NCBI GenBank assembly: GCA_903881085.1
Contig: CAIRSA010000115.1
Span: 1-36,938 of the forward strand
Length of the DNA: 36,938 nucleotides
Direction: 5' to 3'
Origin: an uncultured Acidobacteriia bacterium
GTDB taxonomy: Bacteria; Acidobacteriota; Terriglobia; Bryobacterales; Bryobacteraceae
A program made the position numbers and the translations under genes. Shown here in pieces: positions 15,998 to 27,636 of the stretch. The notes under the pieces are model-generated. The model worked only from the letters and a program-made list of their open reading frames with translations. It was not told where the DNA came from and did not search any database. Each line of letters begins with the position of its first letter. Position 1 is the stretch's first letter.

Positions 15998-17005
15998 TTA
16001 CCCAATATTTGCGATCTGATCTGCATCGACGGCGCGACTGTCCCCTTCGCCAATTACATAAGGTATAGATTCTTCCATATGACCGAACCAAATGTATAAC
16101 TCATGGACGAGGCTAAACGCTACCTGATAGGGTTTGAAGGAAGCTGTTGAGACTGTAATTTCAGTCATCCAGCTATTGCTTGGTGCGACTAGAAATCGAG
16201 CAAAGGCCTTCCAATGCGGGTTGCTGCCAACCGGGCCACTTGGTAAAGAATTCTTTTTTCCAGCAAGATGGAGATTTCTTAGCTGAATCTTAAATCTCAG
16301 ATGCTCTGGAATATTGCGAAGGTCGTCAACAACTAGCTCGTAGAAGTTAAAACAATTAGCAAGAAACTCAATCAGAGCCAGTGGATGTATTTCCAAATCT
16401 TGCTTATCGGACCACGCAAGAAACTCGGAATGGACCCTGGCCCCGAAGATCATGGTTCCGTCCCTGTATAGGTCAATGATGAGGTGACGGCTCTTAACTC
16501 TTACAAACTCGCCATGCATCAACTTTGCGTGATCTGATGTACGGAGAGACCAGCCGTTTTGCCTCAGCGCCGGTGGATCTTCAAGGTTCCGGCGAATGCT
16601 GCCTGCCTTGTCCGAAAACAGCGTTCGCAATTCAGTTGGAACCGTCGGTGAAGCCACAAGGATCAAGGATCGATCGACTTTGAGGAATTTATCTTCTTGA
16701 TCCTCAATAAGGCGAATTGTGCGCTCCTCGAGGCGGGATGTAAGGCTCTCTTTATTGACAGCGTCCTGGGCTGAAACGAAATGCCTCTCAATGAGAGATT
16801 CAATGTTAACAATTCTTCCTAGAAGCTCACGCTCCATATTGAAGCCAATTCGCAAGGCGTTTTGGATCTCGACAACTGTTCGTGGTGCGCTGTAGTCCAG
16901 TGATCGAGTTCGCTGGATTCGACTTGTTCTTGACTGGCGAAAAAAATATGGAAATGCAGCAGCGCCTCCATGGGCGGGCATTTGCTGTGCTGGTTTTATC
17001 CACAA
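15998..17005 (-). CDS. Hypothetical protein, possibly N-terminally truncated
   Basis: I do not recognise this 335-residue protein. It has no signal peptide or membrane helix. The N-terminal 60 residues (around AAAFPYFFRQSRTS and VVEIQNALRIGFNMERELLGRI) faintly resemble the region after the AlbA_2/Schlafen-type domain of COG2865-like regulators, but I cannot confirm this. The rest is a mixed helix/strand sequence. The start is poor. A run of seven T (minus strand) lies at about residues 20-22, where another frame continues upstream, so a frameshift or remnant of a longer gene is possible. ATG at 16837 is an alternative start. It sits between 5S-type repeats and a toxin-antitoxin pair. Confidence 0.5.
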   Translation of the reverse strand: MWIKPAQQMPAHGGAAAFPYFFRQSRTSRIQRTRSLDYSAPRTVVEIQNALRIGFNMERELLGRIVNIESLIERHFVSAQDAVNKESLTSRLEERTIRLIEDQEDKFLKVDRSLILVASPTVPTELRTLFSDKAGSIRRNLEDPPALRQNGWSLRTSDHAKLMHGEFVRVKSRHLIIDLYRDGTMIFGARVHSEFLAWSDKQDLEIHPLALIEFLANCFNFYELVVDDLRNIPEHLRFKIQLRNLHLAGKKNSLPSGPVGSNPHWKAFARFLVAPSNSWMTEITVSTASFKPYQVAFSLVHELYIWFGHMEESIPYVIGEGDSRAVDADQIANIG

Positions 17006-17187
17006 TCAATTGGCCGGTGATGAGGCCGCATATTCCCACCATCTCCGCAGCGATCGACTCTGCTGTGGCTGGTACGATTCAGGCTGTTTGGTGCGGGGTT
17101 TTTGTGCCGAAGGTGCACCGTAAGGGGCTGTAGAATCGTACTTTTGCAAGGTCTTGCCCGATTTGCTGCTATTGAGTCCGAGGGGCA

Positions 17188-17643
17188 TCAGGCTTCTTCG
17201 GGAATGATGACCGTGAAGCCTTCCATCTTGGCAACTTTGGCCAGCGTGCGGTCAGAGGTGACGAAATAGTCTATGTTGGTCCTGGCGCGGAGACGTATTG
17301 CGGAGGCCAGTTGCAAGGAGTCAAGTGTTCGGAGGCTATGCTGTTGCGCATAATGGGTGAGCAGCGTTTGTGCCTGGCGGTAATCTTCGTCCAGGATTCG
17401 TTGGATGATGAAACGCTGCGAGTCGGCGCTCTCCGCAACGTCTGCGAGGAATGTTGCGGCCTTTTCCTTGTTGATAGTGCCGGTGCGAACTTTGACACCA
17501 GCGACCGAGGTTAGTTCCACCACCGCCAACCGCGACGTGAATGCGCGATTTCTGTGCTCGGAATAGATCTGGATTACTTTGTCCGATCCAGGCTCCGGAT
17601 GGAACAGTTTGGCGAGTGCGCTGGAATCGAAGAAATAGTTCAC
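17188..17643 (-). CDS. vapC: PIN-domain toxin, VapC family
   Basis: This is a predicted PIN-domain ribonuclease toxin. The first acidic residue of the active site is in YFFDSSALAKL (D6), a second is the E of VVELTS, and the later acidic cluster includes LDSLQLASA and the terminal FVTSDRTLAKVA segment with its aspartate. A length of 151 residues is normal for VapC. It starts 3 nt after the stop of the antitoxin gene, typical of a translationally coupled toxin-antitoxin operon. The symbol reflects family only. Confidence 0.87.
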   Translation of the reverse strand: MNYFFDSSALAKLFHPEPGSDKVIQIYSEHRNRAFTSRLAVVELTSVAGVKVRTGTINKEKAATFLADVAESADSQRFIIQRILDEDYRQAQTLLTHYAQQHSLRTLDSLQLASAIRLRARTNIDYFVTSDRTLAKVAKMEGFTVIIPEEA

Positions 17644-17646
17644 TGG

Positions 17647-17910
17647 TTATCTTGGACCGCGTTGTTCCACGATCAGGTCGGCGAAGGAGCCGGGAACATC
17701 TTTGAGATGGTCCTGCATTTCCTCGATCGTCGGCGGCGGCGGGTTGCCACGTTTGGCCACTTCGGCGCGGACCTGCGCCAGATACTCGTGGTCGAGGTTG
17801 TCGTCATGGGGCTCAATGATGAGCGTGACGCGTTCGTCATTGTAGAGCGCCAATTGTTCCAGCGGACGCAGAATTCCGTTCTCGTAAATGGCTTCTACTT
17901 TAATCGTCAT
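17647..17910 (-). CDS. DUF104/AF2212-like antitoxin
   Basis: The N-terminus (KVEAIYENGILRPLEQLAL...ERVTLIIEP) is the diagnostic pattern of the DUF104 (AF2212/PG0164-like) family, small beta-barrel antitoxins usually paired with PIN-domain toxins. The C-terminal half is charged and probably folds on the toxin. It is directly upstream of the VapC gene. A TATAAA box lies about 15-20 nt before the start on this strand, but I cannot define a full promoter. Confidence 0.85.
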   Translation of the reverse strand: MTIKVEAIYENGILRPLEQLALYNDERVTLIIEPHDDNLDHEYLAQVRAEVAKRGNPPPPTIEEMQDHLKDVPGSFADLIVEQRGPR

Positions 17911-18151
17911 AGCTTCAGTTTATACGATTCTTGGTGCAGATTGCTTCGATTCAGGAACTTGGATTCTCGCCGAATCGTGCGCGTCGCTAGGGTGGCGGCG
18001 GTAGTGGTCACTTCAACGAAGGCAAACGATCACCGAAGGTCCGAAAACATTTCAACCCGTCTTTTCAACAAAATCCAGCCATCCCGCCCTCCCTCGCCCC
18101 AAACCCCATCGTACGATAGTCACGCGAGCCCACAACTCGCCGGTAATACCC

Positions 18152-18733
18152 ATGACTACACAAAAACAAATCGAAGCCTCGCGCAGCAACGGCGCAAAAT
18201 CACACGGTCCTGTCACGCCCGAAGGCAAGCAAATCGCTGCAGGAAACGCTACCCGTCACGGCCTTCTTTCCAGTTCCATCGTCCTCAAGGGCGAATCCGT
18301 CTCGCGATTCGAAGCCCTCTACGATTCGCTTCTCGCAGAGCACCAGCCCGCCACGCAATCGGAACACGCCTTAGTGAACTCCATGGCCGCGGCGCTATGG
18401 CGTCAGCTCCGCGTATGGGGCTTTCAGAAACTTGCGGTCGATAATCGAATAGCCCAAAGTCAGGAGTCGGGGTGGTTTGTCGCCATGGAAACCTATATCC
18501 TTGATCCCGACATCCCAACGCTCCTGCGCTACGAAACGGCCTTTAGCCGCCAGTTTTCTCGAGCTCTCAAAGAACTCAACACATTGAAATCCCGCCGCTC
18601 CGGCATCTGCCCACATCTGCCCACTGAGCCTCTTACCGGCTCTACTTGGGATCCGCTCCCTGACTCCACGGACCAAAACAGTTTTTGCGAAACGAACCCG
18701 GCAACGTGCAACTCCAATGAAATCAGTAGCTAG
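18152..18733 (+). CDS. Hypothetical protein of a family common in Acidobacteriota
   Basis: The 193-residue product begins with a polar motif (SRSNGAKSHGPVTPEGK) followed by ATRHGLLS. I know this pattern from multicopy Acidobacteriota proteins of unknown function. The middle is helical with a conserved tryptophan (ALWRQLRVW), and the tail is low in complexity. No signal or membrane segment is seen. The stop codon shares the bases CTAG with the stop of the convergent eutC gene. Third codon positions are rich in C compared with neighbours, which could mean separate ancestry. No function can be given. Confidence 0.65.
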   Translation: MTTQKQIEASRSNGAKSHGPVTPEGKQIAAGNATRHGLLSSSIVLKGESVSRFEALYDSLLAEHQPATQSEHALVNSMAAALWRQLRVWGFQKLAVDNRIAQSQESGWFVAMETYILDPDIPTLLRYETAFSRQFSRALKELNTLKSRRSGICPHLPTEPLTGSTWDPLPDSTDQNSFCETNPATCNSNEISS

Positions 18734-19413
18734 CCGATCAGCGGCTGGAAAGTGTCTTTAAGGTCTACTCCGCTGAGTCTACGGGTGCGAGCTTCGGACA
18801 TCAGAAAGTGAAGTTTCTGCGCGGCCAGATCGTAGGCGAGGCCCTCGGAGCGGATGTTGGAGATGCAGTTCCGCTCGGCGTCCGTGCGGCCGGGGCGGGG
18901 ATTCCAGGTCAGGTAGACACCCAAACTGTCGGGGCTGGTGAGGCCGGGGCGTTCTCCGATTAGCACCACTACCATGCGAGCGCCAAGAGCGGTGCCGATG
19001 GCGTCGCCGAGCGCAACGCGGGCTTGCAACGCCACCACCAGCGGGGCCACGTGCCAGTCGGCGAGCATTGGCATCAAAGCGTCGAGCAGCGGCCCGGCAT
19101 GGTGTGCCGCTGCGGGCGCCGAAAGACCATCGGCGACGACAATCGAAAGGTCGCAGTCGCCATGGGGCAGGTCGGTGCCTGGGGCGAGTTGGCGGCCCAG
19201 GTCTGGTCGGCGCAGGAATTCGCGGCGGTCGAGGGCTGCGGAATGGACCAGCAGATGGGGGCGGCCGATCGCAGTGGCGTCGAGCGGCTGGTGGACGGCA
19301 TCGCGCGCTCGGGCGTGGTCGAGGTCGAAACGCAAGAGTTCGGCGGTAGGCAACGAATGGCCGGTGCGGCCCAGTGAGACTCGGGCGGGAGTGAAGCGGC
19401 GCAGGTCGATCAT
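18730..19413 (-). CDS. eutC: Ethanolamine ammonia-lyase small subunit
   Basis: This is the light chain of the adenosylcobalamin-dependent enzyme that splits ethanolamine into acetaldehyde and ammonia. Family motifs include RVSLGRTGHSLPT near the start, the D-H-A-x-A-R-D-A-V motif, IVVADGLSA, and the C-terminal NCISNIRSEGL. I chose ATG at 19413 because it overlaps the eutB stop as ATGA, a coupled arrangement. An ATG at 19425 is also in frame. No other eut genes are seen nearby. Confidence 0.93.
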   Translation of the reverse strand: MIDLRRFTPARVSLGRTGHSLPTAELLRFDLDHARARDAVHQPLDATAIGRPHLLVHSAALDRREFLRRPDLGRQLAPGTDLPHGDCDLSIVVADGLSAPAAAHHAGPLLDALMPMLADWHVAPLVVALQARVALGDAIGTALGARMVVVLIGERPGLTSPDSLGVYLTWNPRPGRTDAERNCISNIRSEGLAYDLAAQKLHFLMSEARTRRLSGVDLKDTFQPLIG

Positions 19414-20696
19414 GATAGCAGCCATCCCGATTCCAGCGATGGTTGCCGCTCCAGCCAGGCTTCAAACTCTGGCGCTGGCCGCAGGCCTAACATTTTGCGC
19501 AGATACAGGGCGTCGTGAAAGCTGGTGCTCTGGTAATGCAGCATGACATCGTCGGCGCCGGGGACTCCCATGATGTAGTTGCAGCCGGCGACGCCGAGCA
19601 TCGTAAGCAGCGTATCCATGTCGTCCTGGTCGGCTTCGGCGTGGTTGGTGTAGCAGACGTCGCAGCCCATCGGCAGTCCGAGCAGTTTGCCGCAGAAGTG
19701 ATCTTCCAGGCCGGCGCGGATGATCTGCTTGCCATCGTATAAATATTCGGGGCCGATGAAGCCGACCACGGTGTTGACCAGCAGCGGATTGTAGCGGCGG
19801 GCAACGGCATAGGCGCGGGTTTCGCAGGTTTGCTGATCCACGCCGTGATGGGCGTTGGCGGACAGCGCGCTGCCCTGGCCGGTTTCAAAGTACATGACGT
19901 TGTGTCCGCGGCGGAGTTCGCGGGCGGCTTGGTGGGCTTCATCGAGCATGGTGAGCGTGACGCCGAACGATTGGTTGGCAGCCTGGGTGCCGGCGATGGA
20001 TTGGAAGACCAGGTCGACCGGCGCGCCTTGCTCCATGGCCATCATCTGGGTGGTGACATGAGCGAGCACGCAGGTCTGAGTTGGGATTTCGAAGCGCTGG
20101 CGAATGCGGTCGAGCATGTGGAGGAGGCTGATGACGGTTTTGACGTGGTCGGTGGCCGGATTGATGCCGATGACGGCGTCGCCGCAGCCGTAGGAGAGGC
20201 CGTCGAGGATGGTGGCGGCGATGCCTTGGGGATCGTCGGTTGGGTGGTTGGGTTGCAGGCGTGTGGCCAGGCGGCCGGGAAGTCCGATAGTCGAGCGGAA
20301 GCGGGTGACGACGCGGCATTTTGAGGCGGCGGTGACCAGGTCTTGCACGCGCATGAGCTTGCTGACGGCGGCCGCCACTTCAGGAGTGATGCCGGGGGCG
20401 AGGGCAGTGAGCCGATCAGTGGTGGCTTGATCGGAGAGCAGCCAGTCGCGGAATTCGCCGACGGTCAGATGCGAGATGGGGGCGAAGGCGGCCGGGTCGT
20501 GCGAATCGCAGATGAGCCGGGTGACGTCGTCCAGTTCATAAGGGATGATGGGTTCGGCCAGGAAGCGCTTCAACGGTACGTCGGCGAGTGCCATGCGGGC
20601 GCGGACGCGCTGTTCGGATGATGCGGCGGCGAGGCCGGCCAGTTCGTCGCCGCTGCGGAGAGGAGAGGCGTGGGCGAGAAGTTCGCGCAGGTTCAT
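19410..20696 (-). CDS. eutB: Ethanolamine ammonia-lyase large subunit
   Basis: This is the catalytic heavy chain that, with EutC, forms the cobalamin-dependent lyase. It follows the family sequence closely: LRSGDELAGLAAASS near the start, GLSYGCGDAVIGINP, CVLAHVTTQM, YFETGQGSALSANAHHG, NTVVGFIGPEYLY and MGCDVCYTNHAEADQ. At 428 residues it is about 25 shorter than the E. coli protein, with about 15 fewer at the start and about 10 fewer at the end. Both ends are outside the core. It is first in an operon with eutC. No microcompartment or reactivase genes are present here, so this enzyme probably works in the cytosol. Confidence 0.95.
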   Translation of the reverse strand: MNLRELLAHASPLRSGDELAGLAAASSEQRVRARMALADVPLKRFLAEPIIPYELDDVTRLICDSHDPAAFAPISHLTVGEFRDWLLSDQATTDRLTALAPGITPEVAAAVSKLMRVQDLVTAASKCRVVTRFRSTIGLPGRLATRLQPNHPTDDPQGIAATILDGLSYGCGDAVIGINPATDHVKTVISLLHMLDRIRQRFEIPTQTCVLAHVTTQMMAMEQGAPVDLVFQSIAGTQAANQSFGVTLTMLDEAHQAARELRRGHNVMYFETGQGSALSANAHHGVDQQTCETRAYAVARRYNPLLVNTVVGFIGPEYLYDGKQIIRAGLEDHFCGKLLGLPMGCDVCYTNHAEADQDDMDTLLTMLGVAGCNYIMGVPGADDVMLHYQSTSFHDALYLRKMLGLRPAPEFEAWLERQPSLESGWLLS

Positions 20697-20733
20697 GGGG
20701 CCGGCTCCTGGATTAATAATTGGTGGCAGAGGT

Positions 20734-20749
20734 GTCAGAGGTCTCTGAC
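20734..20749. repeat. Short inverted repeat between eutB and pyruvate carboxylase
   Basis: GTCAGAG at 20734-20740 and CTCTGAC at 20743-20749 pair across 2 nt, followed by CCCCAATT. The string matches the outer arm (ATTGGGGTCAGA) seen at 36893-36903, so it may be a remnant of a REP-type element. Confidence 0.5.
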
Positions 20750-20754
20750 CCCAA

Positions 20755-24180
<3,426 letters not shown>

Positions 24181-24255
24181 GGAATTCGGGGGTAATCCCC
24201 AGAATATCACGGAACCTTTTGCGGGCAGGTTCGTATTACTCGGAAAGGAGACTTT

Positions 24256-25113
24256 ATGCGCGCTCTTCCCTTGCTTGCGCTGGCTCTATGTCTGACCGGT
24301 TGCGACATTGAGGATTTCGATGGACGCCGGGTTGAGGAGGACTTTCACAATAGCTCACCGATGAACGCTGGGGGGCGGGTGACCGTGGAGACCTTCAATG
24401 GAACGGTGGAGGTGATTGGGTGGGAGAAGAACGAGGTGTCGATCGATGGCACCAAGTATGCTTCCACGAAGGCGCTGCTTTCCATGATCAAGGTGGACGT
24501 GGTGGCGAATGCAGGCGAGGTTCGGGTTCGCGTCGTGCGGCCGGATTTCCGGCGCGGAAATATGGGCACCCGGATGACGGTGCACGTGCCGCGCAAGGTG
24601 ACTCTGGATAAGATTGCGAGTTCGAACGGTGGGATCAAGGCTTCGGATGTCGAGGGGCCGGTGCGGTTGAAGACTTCGAATGGAACGGTGCGGGCCAGTA
24701 ACATTGTGGGGTCGCTGGATGTGCTGACTTCGAATGGCGCGATTGAGGTGCGAGAGATTCGCGGCGAGAACGTGCTGCATACTTCGAATGGAAAGGTGAC
24801 AGCCGATGCGGTGCGCGGCAGCCTGGATGTGAGCACGAGTAATGGGGCGATTGAAGCGCATCTGGTGGAGCCGCAGGCGGGGCACCGGCAGCGGTTCGAG
24901 ACTCACAATGGCGGCATCACTTTGTGGCTGCCGTCAAACACCAACGCAGAGCTGAGCGCTTCGACTACGAACTCTTCGGTGTCGACGGATTTCGATCTAT
25001 TGATGAAGGGCGGGGAAGTGTCGAAGCGGCATCTTGGCGGTAAACTGGGGACCGGCGGAGCATCGATCGACTTGACGACAAGTAATGGGCGGATTCGTGT
25101 GTTGAAGTTGTAA
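24256..25113 (+). CDS. DUF4097-type lipoprotein
   Basis: This is a predicted exported lipoprotein with lipobox LTGC ending at Cys16. It contains the DUF4097 beta-strand repeat: the phrases SSNGGIKAS, TSNGTVRAS, TSNGAIEV, TSNGKVTA and TSNGAIEA recur about every 20 residues, which suggests a beta-helix or sandwich of strands. AAGGAG at 24245-24250 sets the start. It is divergent from the pyruvate carboxylase gene. Function is unknown; such proteins are often linked to envelope stress systems. Confidence 0.8.
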   Translation: MRALPLLALALCLTGCDIEDFDGRRVEEDFHNSSPMNAGGRVTVETFNGTVEVIGWEKNEVSIDGTKYASTKALLSMIKVDVVANAGEVRVRVVRPDFRRGNMGTRMTVHVPRKVTLDKIASSNGGIKASDVEGPVRLKTSNGTVRASNIVGSLDVLTSNGAIEVREIRGENVLHTSNGKVTADAVRGSLDVSTSNGAIEAHLVEPQAGHRQRFETHNGGITLWLPSNTNAELSASTTNSSVSTDFDLLMKGGEVSKRHLGGKLGTGGASIDLTTSNGRIRVLKL

Positions 25114-25174
25114 CTGGCTGTAAAATTACGCTTGCACCGCGCCGGGGTGTAACTTTTTGTGTTCATATGTTTAT

Positions 25175-26020
25175 ATGAAGCACATGCTGCCTGTTGTTAC
25201 GATTTCCGCGGCGCTCGTTTTGTTTGCGGCGGGAGACCAGCCTTGGAAGGATAAGAAGATCGCCGAGTGGACGGAAGAGGACGCGAAGATCGTGCTCTCC
25301 GAGTCGCCTTGGGCGAAGACTGCTTATCCGACGACTAAGGCGGAAGGCCAGCAGCGCGGGATGAATAATGGGCGCGGCAGGCAGGGCGGCCGGCGCACCA
25401 GCGGCGGCTTGGGTATTCCGGGACTGGGGATTCCGATCGGCGGCGGGCGTGGCGGCGGTGGTTATCCTCAGGGTGGCGGTTATCCGCAGGGCGGAAATGG
25501 CGGAAATTATCCGCAGGGCGGGTCGAATGATCCGAACAATCCGAATAATAGCCGGCGGTTTCCGCAGGGAGATCCGAATGACCCGAATAGCGGATCGACC
25601 AGGCAGGATGATGACAACGCTCCGCGGCGGCCGCGGAATAACGATCCGCAAACTTTGACGCTGCGTTGGGCTTCGGCGAAGCCGGTTCAGGATGCCGAGT
25701 TGAAAGTTAAGGACGTGGATGCGCCGGCGATGGACAACGCGCATTACGCCCTGGTGATTTACGGCTTGCCGACCAAGTATTTGAATGCCGATAAGCCGCA
25801 TGCGGAGCTGAAGAAGGACGGCAAGGCGTTTACAAAGCATTCGGACTATAAGCTGTTCCGTCGTGATACGGGCAATGTGATGGTGTTCTATTTCCCACGC
25901 AAGAAAGAGATTTCGACAAAGGACAAACGGGTTGAGTTCCACGCGATTTTGGGCGCGATGGAAATCAAAGAGTCGTTTTACGTGTCGGACATGATGATCG
26001 ACGGTAAGTTGGAGCTGTAG
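25175..26020 (+). CDS. Secreted Gly/Pro/Asn-rich hypothetical protein
   Basis: A signal peptide (MLPVVTISAALVLFAAG) is followed by the segment WKDKKIAEWTEEDAKIVLSE and SPWAKT, a pattern I know from Acidobacteriota proteins of unknown function. Residues about 66-160 are a low-complexity linker with repeated YPQGG and NDPNNPN phrases. The C-terminal 115 residues form a folded region (TLRWASAKPVQDAELK..., VMVFYFPRKKE). Translation probably starts at ATG 25175, although a TTG at 25157 keeps the frame open and ATG 25184 is near. No enzyme motif is seen. Confidence 0.7.
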   Translation: MKHMLPVVTISAALVLFAAGDQPWKDKKIAEWTEEDAKIVLSESPWAKTAYPTTKAEGQQRGMNNGRGRQGGRRTSGGLGIPGLGIPIGGGRGGGGYPQGGGYPQGGNGGNYPQGGSNDPNNPNNSRRFPQGDPNDPNSGSTRQDDDNAPRRPRNNDPQTLTLRWASAKPVQDAELKVKDVDAPAMDNAHYALVIYGLPTKYLNADKPHAELKKDGKAFTKHSDYKLFRRDTGNVMVFYFPRKKEISTKDKRVEFHAILGAMEIKESFYVSDMMIDGKLEL

Positions 26021-26073
26021 AGTTGGTGGGGCTGCACCGATTACCCATTCTTTTTAGCGCTGATTTGGGTCAG

Positions 26074-26120
26074 AGTGCCACTCCAATGTCATTTACATTG
26101 GAAGTTTGGTGACGAAGTCA
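26074..26120. repeat. Dispersed hairpin repeat, copy 1
   Basis: CCAATGT at 26083-26089 and ACATTGG at 26095-26101 form a perfect 7-bp stem across 5 nt, preceded by AGAGTGCCACT and followed by a GTGRCGA-type tail. A similar unit occurs at 36800-36845. Confidence 0.65.
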
Positions 26121-26179
26121 GGCGTGCCCAATGCCACGTGGGACGGCGAATCACTGTGAAGTTATTCGCGCGTGGTCCC

Positions 26180-27472
26180 TTAGCGGGGCCGGATTCGAGC
26201 CAGCAGATAATAGCCGGCCAGGACGAGCAGTGAAATGCCAGTCACCACGATTGTTTCCGGCTCCGGAGTAACTACGTTCGGAACCGAATCCCGCGGTCGC
26301 GTGAGGTAGGGCGTGGAAGTCTCGGGCGGGTAATACGGAAGCTGCACACTGCCTGGATTTGTGCTTGGTTTTGATCCAGGGGGAACTGGCCCGGAATCTG
26401 TTGATGGCTCCGGCCCCTGTGGATAGGTGTATGTCACGACCGGCAGTCCGTTTTTCGAAACCAGCGGGTATGAAGCCCCGGCGGGCCGCTGAAGTTGCGG
26501 CAAATAAGTCAGTTGTGGCCAATATGTGATGTATGCCCGTGATGAGTTGATATTATCCGGGATCGCTGCCGGCGCAGAGGGGAGTGGGCCGCTGATCGCC
26601 ATCAAGATGGACTGGTATGGGGGCAGGTTCGCAAACAGCGTGTTGGTCCAGAAACTGGTTATCGAACTCGGAGGCACGAACGGACTAGGCGGATAGCCAT
26701 TGACCGCGACTGGCGTCGTACCCGAGGAGCCCGGCGATGCCGGACTCACCGATGCCGAACTTGGCGATGAGCCTCCGCCGCCTGCTCCGCCAAGCGGAAT
26801 GATTGCGCCTGGAGACGGGCTCGATGAGGAGGCCCACGATTGTTCGCCCGGTTGCGGAACTGGCAACGCAACATTGGGTTTTTCGCGAAGCGAATCTGTG
26901 AGAGACACGGGCGGTGCGTCTAAGCGTTCAGCCGCCACCGCATCCTGTGTTTCGCCAGGATATGGCGTCATCGCCTTCATCGTTGTCGGCTTATCAAAGA
27001 CCGCCGCCTTCGGTTCCAGCCTGGCCGGCGTCAGCGTAGGAAACATTGGGGTCTCGGAAATCAGATTGCCGCACCTTCCCCGAACCCAATTTTTACCATC
27101 GGATAAAACCAGTTCACCACGCTTCAAATTAATTTTGTCGGCGGTCCAGAAGACCAGATTCCCCACCCGGTAAGAGACGTAGGCAGACGTGTCGGCCGTG
27201 AGCCTCAGTGGCTTCAGGGCGTCAGCCTTGACGTTCCTGTAATGTTTCTCCACCACGGGGTCCTTCTGCTTGGCCAATTTCAGCTCAAGCGGGGTGAATA
27301 CACCGCCTTCGACGATGGAATATGGGAAGACTGGGCGTTTTCTTTCAGTGGCTTCCGTCTCCTTTTCGGCTGCTTGCGTTAACCGGGCGAGGGAGGATTG
27401 TGGCTCCTGTTTTGAGCGCTGGCAGGCGGCCAATAGAATGCAGATGAGAATGAGGTTATGTCGATGCATCAT
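26180..27472 (-). CDS. PEP-CTERM protein with N-terminal lipobox-like signal
   Basis: The C-terminus is a PEP-CTERM sorting signal: TPEPETIVV, a hydrophobic helix (GISLLVLAGYYLL) and the basic tail ARIRPR. These tails are cut by exosortase on the cell surface. The N-terminus has a short hydrophobic signal ending LLAAC, which looks like a lipobox, so the protein may carry two competing sorting signals. Residues 60-150 contain a stretch ending VRGRCGNLISETP that I know from Acidobacteriota PEP-CTERM proteins. The middle is rich in Pro, Ser and Gly. Start chosen at ATG 27472; the adjacent ATG 27469 is also possible. The role is unknown. Confidence 0.75.
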   Translation of the reverse strand: MMHRHNLILICILLAACQRSKQEPQSSLARLTQAAEKETEATERKRPVFPYSIVEGGVFTPLELKLAKQKDPVVEKHYRNVKADALKPLRLTADTSAYVSYRVGNLVFWTADKINLKRGELVLSDGKNWVRGRCGNLISETPMFPTLTPARLEPKAAVFDKPTTMKAMTPYPGETQDAVAAERLDAPPVSLTDSLREKPNVALPVPQPGEQSWASSSSPSPGAIIPLGGAGGGGSSPSSASVSPASPGSSGTTPVAVNGYPPSPFVPPSSITSFWTNTLFANLPPYQSILMAISGPLPSAPAAIPDNINSSRAYITYWPQLTYLPQLQRPAGASYPLVSKNGLPVVTYTYPQGPEPSTDSGPVPPGSKPSTNPGSVQLPYYPPETSTPYLTRPRDSVPNVVTPEPETIVVTGISLLVLAGYYLLARIRPR

Positions 27473-27566
27473 GACCGGACTCAAGCTTCATATCGGCCGG
27501 GCGGATGGGTGTGTGAGCTGTAGTTTCACAATTGTGGTGGAAGAAAAATGGAACGTGAAAGGGAGC

Positions 27567-27594
27567 TTGTGCGTTTGGATGATTGGTGTATACT
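27567..27594 (+). promoter_or_regulatory. Predicted clpB-lon promoter
   Basis: TTGTGC at 27567-27572 and TATACT at 27589-27594 are spaced by 16 nt, a reasonable sigma-70-type promoter about 40 nt upstream of clpB. I saw no CIRCE or HAIR element, so heat-shock control is not shown by the sequence. Confidence 0.5.
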
Positions 27595-27636
27595 AATAAT
27601 AGTTGATACGAATAGACTCATATAAAGAGGTCTGCC

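Noticed and set aside
17554..18444. Open frame of 296 residues on the plus strand over the DUF104-VapC pair
   Set aside because: It runs antisense to two well-supported genes and its composition changes along its length. It looks like a shadow frame.
18779..19465. Second minus-strand frame within eutC
   Set aside because: It is arginine- and proline-rich, as expected of an out-of-frame reading of GC-rich DNA. The eutC frame matches its family.
27500..27636. CIRCE or HAIR heat-shock operator upstream of clpB
   Set aside because: No TTAGCACTC/GAGTGCTAA or CTTGAGT/ACTCAAG pair was found in this region.
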